This document shows positions 60,941 to 64,000 of a DNA stretch of 64,000 bases, piece after piece. The DNA comes from Veillonella dispar (lineage in GTDB: Bacteria; Bacillota; Negativicutes; Veillonellales; Veillonellaceae). Every line of letters begins with the position of its first letter. The stretch's first letter is position 1. The notes under the pieces are model-generated. The model did not search any database and was not told the DNA's origin. It saw only the letters and a program-made list of their open reading frames with translations. The translations under genes and the position numbers were made by a program. Location: the NCBI RefSeq assembly GCF_900637515.1, contig NZ_LR134375.1, positions 1,865,001-1,929,000 of the forward strand, written 5' to 3'.

Positions 60941-63073
60941 CTAATTGCGGCGCAAGATACGAACAGAGTTCAAGATACAAAGGATGGATACGCCAGTATC
61001 ACCAAATACTGCCCACCACATGGATGCATAGCCCATGAGGCCAAGCGCCATGATAAGGATTTTAACAGCAATAGCGAACACTACGTTTTGCCATGCTACG
61101 CGCAATGTCGCTTTAGACAAGTCAAGGATATGTGCAATAGCAGTCAAGGACGGACGCATGAATACAACGTCTGCCGCTTCGATAGCCGCATCAGCACCGC
61201 TACCCATCGCACCACCAACATCAGCACCAGCAAGTACCGGAGCATCGTTGATGCCATCCCCTACGAACATAGTTGGACCATATTCAGAGCGAATATCTTG
61301 TACTACGGACAATTTATCTTGTGGCAACAACTGAGCACGTACAGCACTTACGCCAGTTTCTTTAGCGATGTAATTTGCACTTGCTTCAGCATCACCTGTA
61401 AGCATAACAGTTTTAATATCTTGACCATTAAGATTAGCAATCGCTTCAGCAGAGTCTGGGCGAGCTTCATCGGCGATGATGATACGACCTAAGTATGTAT
61501 TACCTTCTGCCACAAGAACTTCTGTGCCATATTCAGCAGCCTCTGTTGGATAGCCTTGAACATTATAGCGTTCCATAAGACGACGGTTACCAATAAGTAC
61601 TTGTTGACCATCAGTCATACCCACCATACCTTCACCAGCTAACTCTTGAACGAAATCAGAAGGTTCCACTGTAAGGCCTTGATCTTTTGCTTCAGACACG
61701 ATGCTTGTTGCGATTGGATGTGTAGAAACGGCTTCGATAGCTGCCGCCATGGATAACAATTGACTGGAACTTACATGAGAGCCTACAGTTTCTACGCTGT
61801 GAACTTTGAACTCACCAGATGTGATAGTACCAGTTTTATCAAGAGCTACTGCTTTCACATTAGCCAACGCCTCGATAACGCGACCACCTTTTAATAAGAT
61901 ACCGTGTTTAGACGCATTGCCGATACCGGAGAAGAATGCAAGTGGCACGCTAAGCACCAATGCACATGGGCAAGAAATAACGAGGAATGTTAAGGCTGTG
62001 TAGATCCATTTATGCCATTCACCAGTAATAAGGGACGGGATGATAGCAACAGCCAATGCAAGAGCTACAACGATTGGTGTGTATACGCGAGCAAAACGCG
62101 TAATGAAACGGTCGATTTTAGGTTTAGAAGATGCTGCATTTTCCACGGCATCAAGAATTTTAGTAACCATGGATTCTTCAAGAACCTTATCTACACGCAT
62201 TGTAATGCGACCAGATTCGTTGATACAACCAGACATAAGTTGAGTGCCAGGTACGGCGCGAACAGGTACAGGTTCACCTGTTACAGGTGCTGTATTAACG
62301 CGTGTTTCACCTTCAAGCACTGTGCCGTCTAGAGGAATTAAATCGCCAGGACGAACTTCGATAGTCCAGCCTACTTCAACCTTTTCAGGAGCCATAACTA
62401 CGATTTCACCACCGCAGTCTGTATCTACAACCCGCACCTCTTGAGGACGCATATCGACAGCGTTCATGATTTCTGTACGACTACGATCAGTTGCTTTTTC
62501 TTCGAAGAACTCACCGATACGGTAGAACAAGATAACGCCTACGGCTTCAGGCAATGCATCGATAGCAATAGCGCCCAATGTAGCGATAGACATCAAGAAG
62601 TTCTCATCGAACACTTGGCCTTTTAAGATATTTCGACCTGCGATACGCAATACAGGGAACGCAAGAAGAATATACGCAACATAGTAAATTGGAGTCTCAA
62701 TACTCTCTGGCAAGCTGATGGATGGGACAAAGGATGACAAAACTTCATAAATCATGAATAACAAGCCTGCTACGATGACTGCAATTGTTACAGCATCACT
62801 ACCACGATCCTGGTCAGGACCATGATCATCCATAGCCGCTTTAGATTTACGTTCATAATCTGCTACGGTTACGCCCTCTTCGATGGCATCACAAATGTCT
62901 TGAATGTCACGTTTAAGAGCTTCGCGGTCTTCCCAAGAGCCGGTTAATTTTAATTGATGTGTAGCAATTGTGAAATTTGCAGTCTCTACAACATCCATTT
63001 TACGGATGCGATCTTCAATTTTTGCTGCGCAGTTCGGACAGTTCAAATCCTTCAACAATAATGTTTCTTCCAT
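60941..63073 (-). CDS. Heavy-metal P1B-type ATPase (Zn/Cd/Pb type)
   Basis: Inner-membrane pump exporting divalent heavy metals, 710 residues. One N-terminal HMA domain with LNCPNCAAKIEDRI (CxxC), eight expected membrane helices, the ion-site motif SCPCALVLSVPLA, phosphorylation motif DKTGTITSGEF, the HP motif STHPIATS and the hinge VGDGINDAPVLAGADVG. The CPC motif with an N-terminal CxxC and DKTGT layout resembles CadA/ZntA rather than copper pumps. No adjacent ArsR/CmtR regulator was seen. ATG 63073 has AGGAG upstream. Confidence 0.92.
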   Translation of the reverse strand: MEETLLLKDLNCPNCAAKIEDRIRKMDVVETANFTIATHQLKLTGSWEDREALKRDIQDICDAIEEGVTVADYERKSKAAMDDHGPDQDRGSDAVTIAVIVAGLLFMIYEVLSSFVPSISLPESIETPIYYVAYILLAFPVLRIAGRNILKGQVFDENFLMSIATLGAIAIDALPEAVGVILFYRIGEFFEEKATDRSRTEIMNAVDMRPQEVRVVDTDCGGEIVVMAPEKVEVGWTIEVRPGDLIPLDGTVLEGETRVNTAPVTGEPVPVRAVPGTQLMSGCINESGRITMRVDKVLEESMVTKILDAVENAASSKPKIDRFITRFARVYTPIVVALALAVAIIPSLITGEWHKWIYTALTFLVISCPCALVLSVPLAFFSGIGNASKHGILLKGGRVIEALANVKAVALDKTGTITSGEFKVHSVETVGSHVSSSQLLSMAAAIEAVSTHPIATSIVSEAKDQGLTVEPSDFVQELAGEGMVGMTDGQQVLIGNRRLMERYNVQGYPTEAAEYGTEVLVAEGNTYLGRIIIADEARPDSAEAIANLNGQDIKTVMLTGDAEASANYIAKETGVSAVRAQLLPQDKLSVVQDIRSEYGPTMFVGDGINDAPVLAGADVGGAMGSGADAAIEAADVVFMRPSLTAIAHILDLSKATLRVAWQNVVFAIAVKILIMALGLMGYASMWWAVFGDTGVSILCILNSVRILRRN

Positions 63074-63330
63074 AATATCTCCTTTTTGATAATAGTGAAA
63101 GTTTCTATCCTGTATTATAAGTTAATTTATTGTCTATTTCTAATACTTATTAGGCATATCTTGTTTCATATCTTGTTATATATGTTCCTAAACATTTTTC
63201 ATCAGATATTTCTATTTATATGAATATCTGTTCATATTTTTATATTACATTAAAGGAGATTAAATGTCAATACAAAATCATATTTAACATATATTAAATT
63301 TTATTTACTTTAGTTCTAACTATATCCACC

Positions 63331-64000
63331 TTATATCAAATTTCGTTCTACCAGGAATTTATGTGCTACATCAGCTGGTAACTGATGCTCTGTTTCAACG
63401 GCGTAATTCATCTTTGCCATCTCTTGATCTGTAATTGTATGATTCAAACTTTCTAATACAGTCCGCAATTCAGGATGTGCGATTAATATTTCACTACGCA
63501 CCACATTGCCAGCCATGTAGGATGGATATAGATGCTTATCATCTTGTAACACCGTAATCGGCGCCACACTGAGCTGACCATCTGTAGTAAATATAGGCAT
63601 TACATCTACATCACCACGACTAATAGCCGCATACTTAAGACCGATATCCATATCTTTAGTCGCTTTAAATCTCATGTTATATACGCGTTGTAACCCTGCA
63701 TAGCCATCTTCACGACCAAAGAAATCATATTCACCGCCTAATGTTAAAGATGGTGCTATGCGAGCAAGATCAGAATAGCTTTTTAGCCCATAGGTCTGCG
63801 CCAGTTCATTACGCACCCCGATGCCATAGGTATTATTAAATCCGTACATACCGACCCATTCGAAATTGTATTCCTCTTTGTATGCTTGTGAAAGCTCATT
63901 AAATAGACTTTCATCATAAGCATCAGTGCGTTTCAATACAGCAGACCATGCGGTCCCCGTATATTCAGGATATATATCAAACTGACCTGTACGCATAGCC
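63331..64000 (-). CDS. Glycine betaine/choline-type ABC binding protein, 5' end beyond the right edge
   Basis: C-terminal part of an OpuC-type substrate-binding protein. Visible segments: RTGQFDIYPEYTGTAW, GFNNTYGIGVRNE, LTLGGEYDFFGREDGYAGLQRVY and LKYAAISRGDVDVMPIFTTDGQL, in the order known for OpuBC/OpuCC/ProX. The frame is open to base 64000 with an Ala codon before the first in-window Met, so the true start lies outside. It may be a separate binding protein or the fused permease-binding form. The ligand (betaine, choline, carnitine or other) is not decided. Confidence 0.88.
   Translation of the reverse strand, partial: AMRTGQFDIYPEYTGTAWSAVLKRTDAYDESLFNELSQAYKEEYNFEWVGMYGFNNTYGIGVRNELAQTYGLKSYSDLARIAPSLTLGGEYDFFGREDGYAGLQRVYNMRFKATKDMDIGLKYAAISRGDVDVMPIFTTDGQLSVAPITVLQDDKHLYPSYMAGNVVRSEILIAHPELRTVLESLNHTITDQEMAKMNYAVETEHQLPADVAHKFLVERNLI

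Overview
The window reads as a chromosomal segment of a lactate-using member of the Negativicutes, most likely Veillonella. That identification is inferred from gene content and was not tested by a search. The clues are a lutABC lactate oxidation operon, secreted S-layer-homology (SLH) proteins as made by diderm Firmicutes, moderate-to-low GC, a Bacillus-type gene order (SRP RNA, dnaX, ebfC, recR, bofA) and AddAB in place of RecBCD. No integrase, transposase, prophage gene or CRISPR array was seen.

Layout. 1-5514, minus strand: SRP RNA, dnaX, ebfC, recR, a bofA-family gene and a helicase cut by the left edge. 5600-10200: glutamate synthase large subunit. 10200-14990: a pseudouridine synthase, an Eis-like acetyltransferase with a ten-copy pentanucleotide repeat in front of it, a DUF2156 protein and an orphan efflux adaptor lipoprotein. 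15090-20370: aldo/keto reductase, azlCD, iron alcohol dehydrogenase, a MetQ-type lipoprotein and a ferredoxin-nitroreductase. 20417-20982: a repeat-rich gap with two copies of a hairpin element whose loop is conserved while its stems differ. 20983-27389: nitrite/sulfite reductase, a cystine/dicarboxylate-type symporter and lutABC. 27915-31255: two paralogous SLH proteins. 31448-36186: an exported DUF3298-like protein, an OPT transporter and fumarase. 36447-38377: AT-rich cluster of five small membrane proteins of unknown role. 38431-47513: two metallophosphoesterases, mutY beside a NUDIX gene, a GalT-like protein, a molybdopterin-binding protein, a fluoride channel, two regulators and a lipid kinase. 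47630-54896: addBA. 55231-64000: two secreted unknown proteins, an SGNH hydrolase, an MFS transporter, tRNA-Ser, a CorA-type channel, a heavy-metal P-type ATPase and a glycine-betaine-type binding protein cut by the right edge.

How the parts fit. LutABC oxidises lactate to pyruvate, and fumarase belongs to the reductive C4 branch that forms succinate/propionate in such organisms. GltB, the nitrite/sulfite reductase and the cystine-type transporter serve nitrogen and sulfur assimilation. DnaX, RecR, EbfC, AddAB, the UvrD-like helicase and the MutY/NUDIX pair cover replication and repair. The SLH and secreted proteins belong to the cell envelope.

The least explained material is the hairpin element family (20465-20610, 20828-20969, and a more diverged relative at 34523-34604), the tandem 55-bp units between the first two, the (ATCGC)10 tract before the acetyltransferase, the small membrane-protein cluster, and the C-terminal domain shared by the two SLH proteins.
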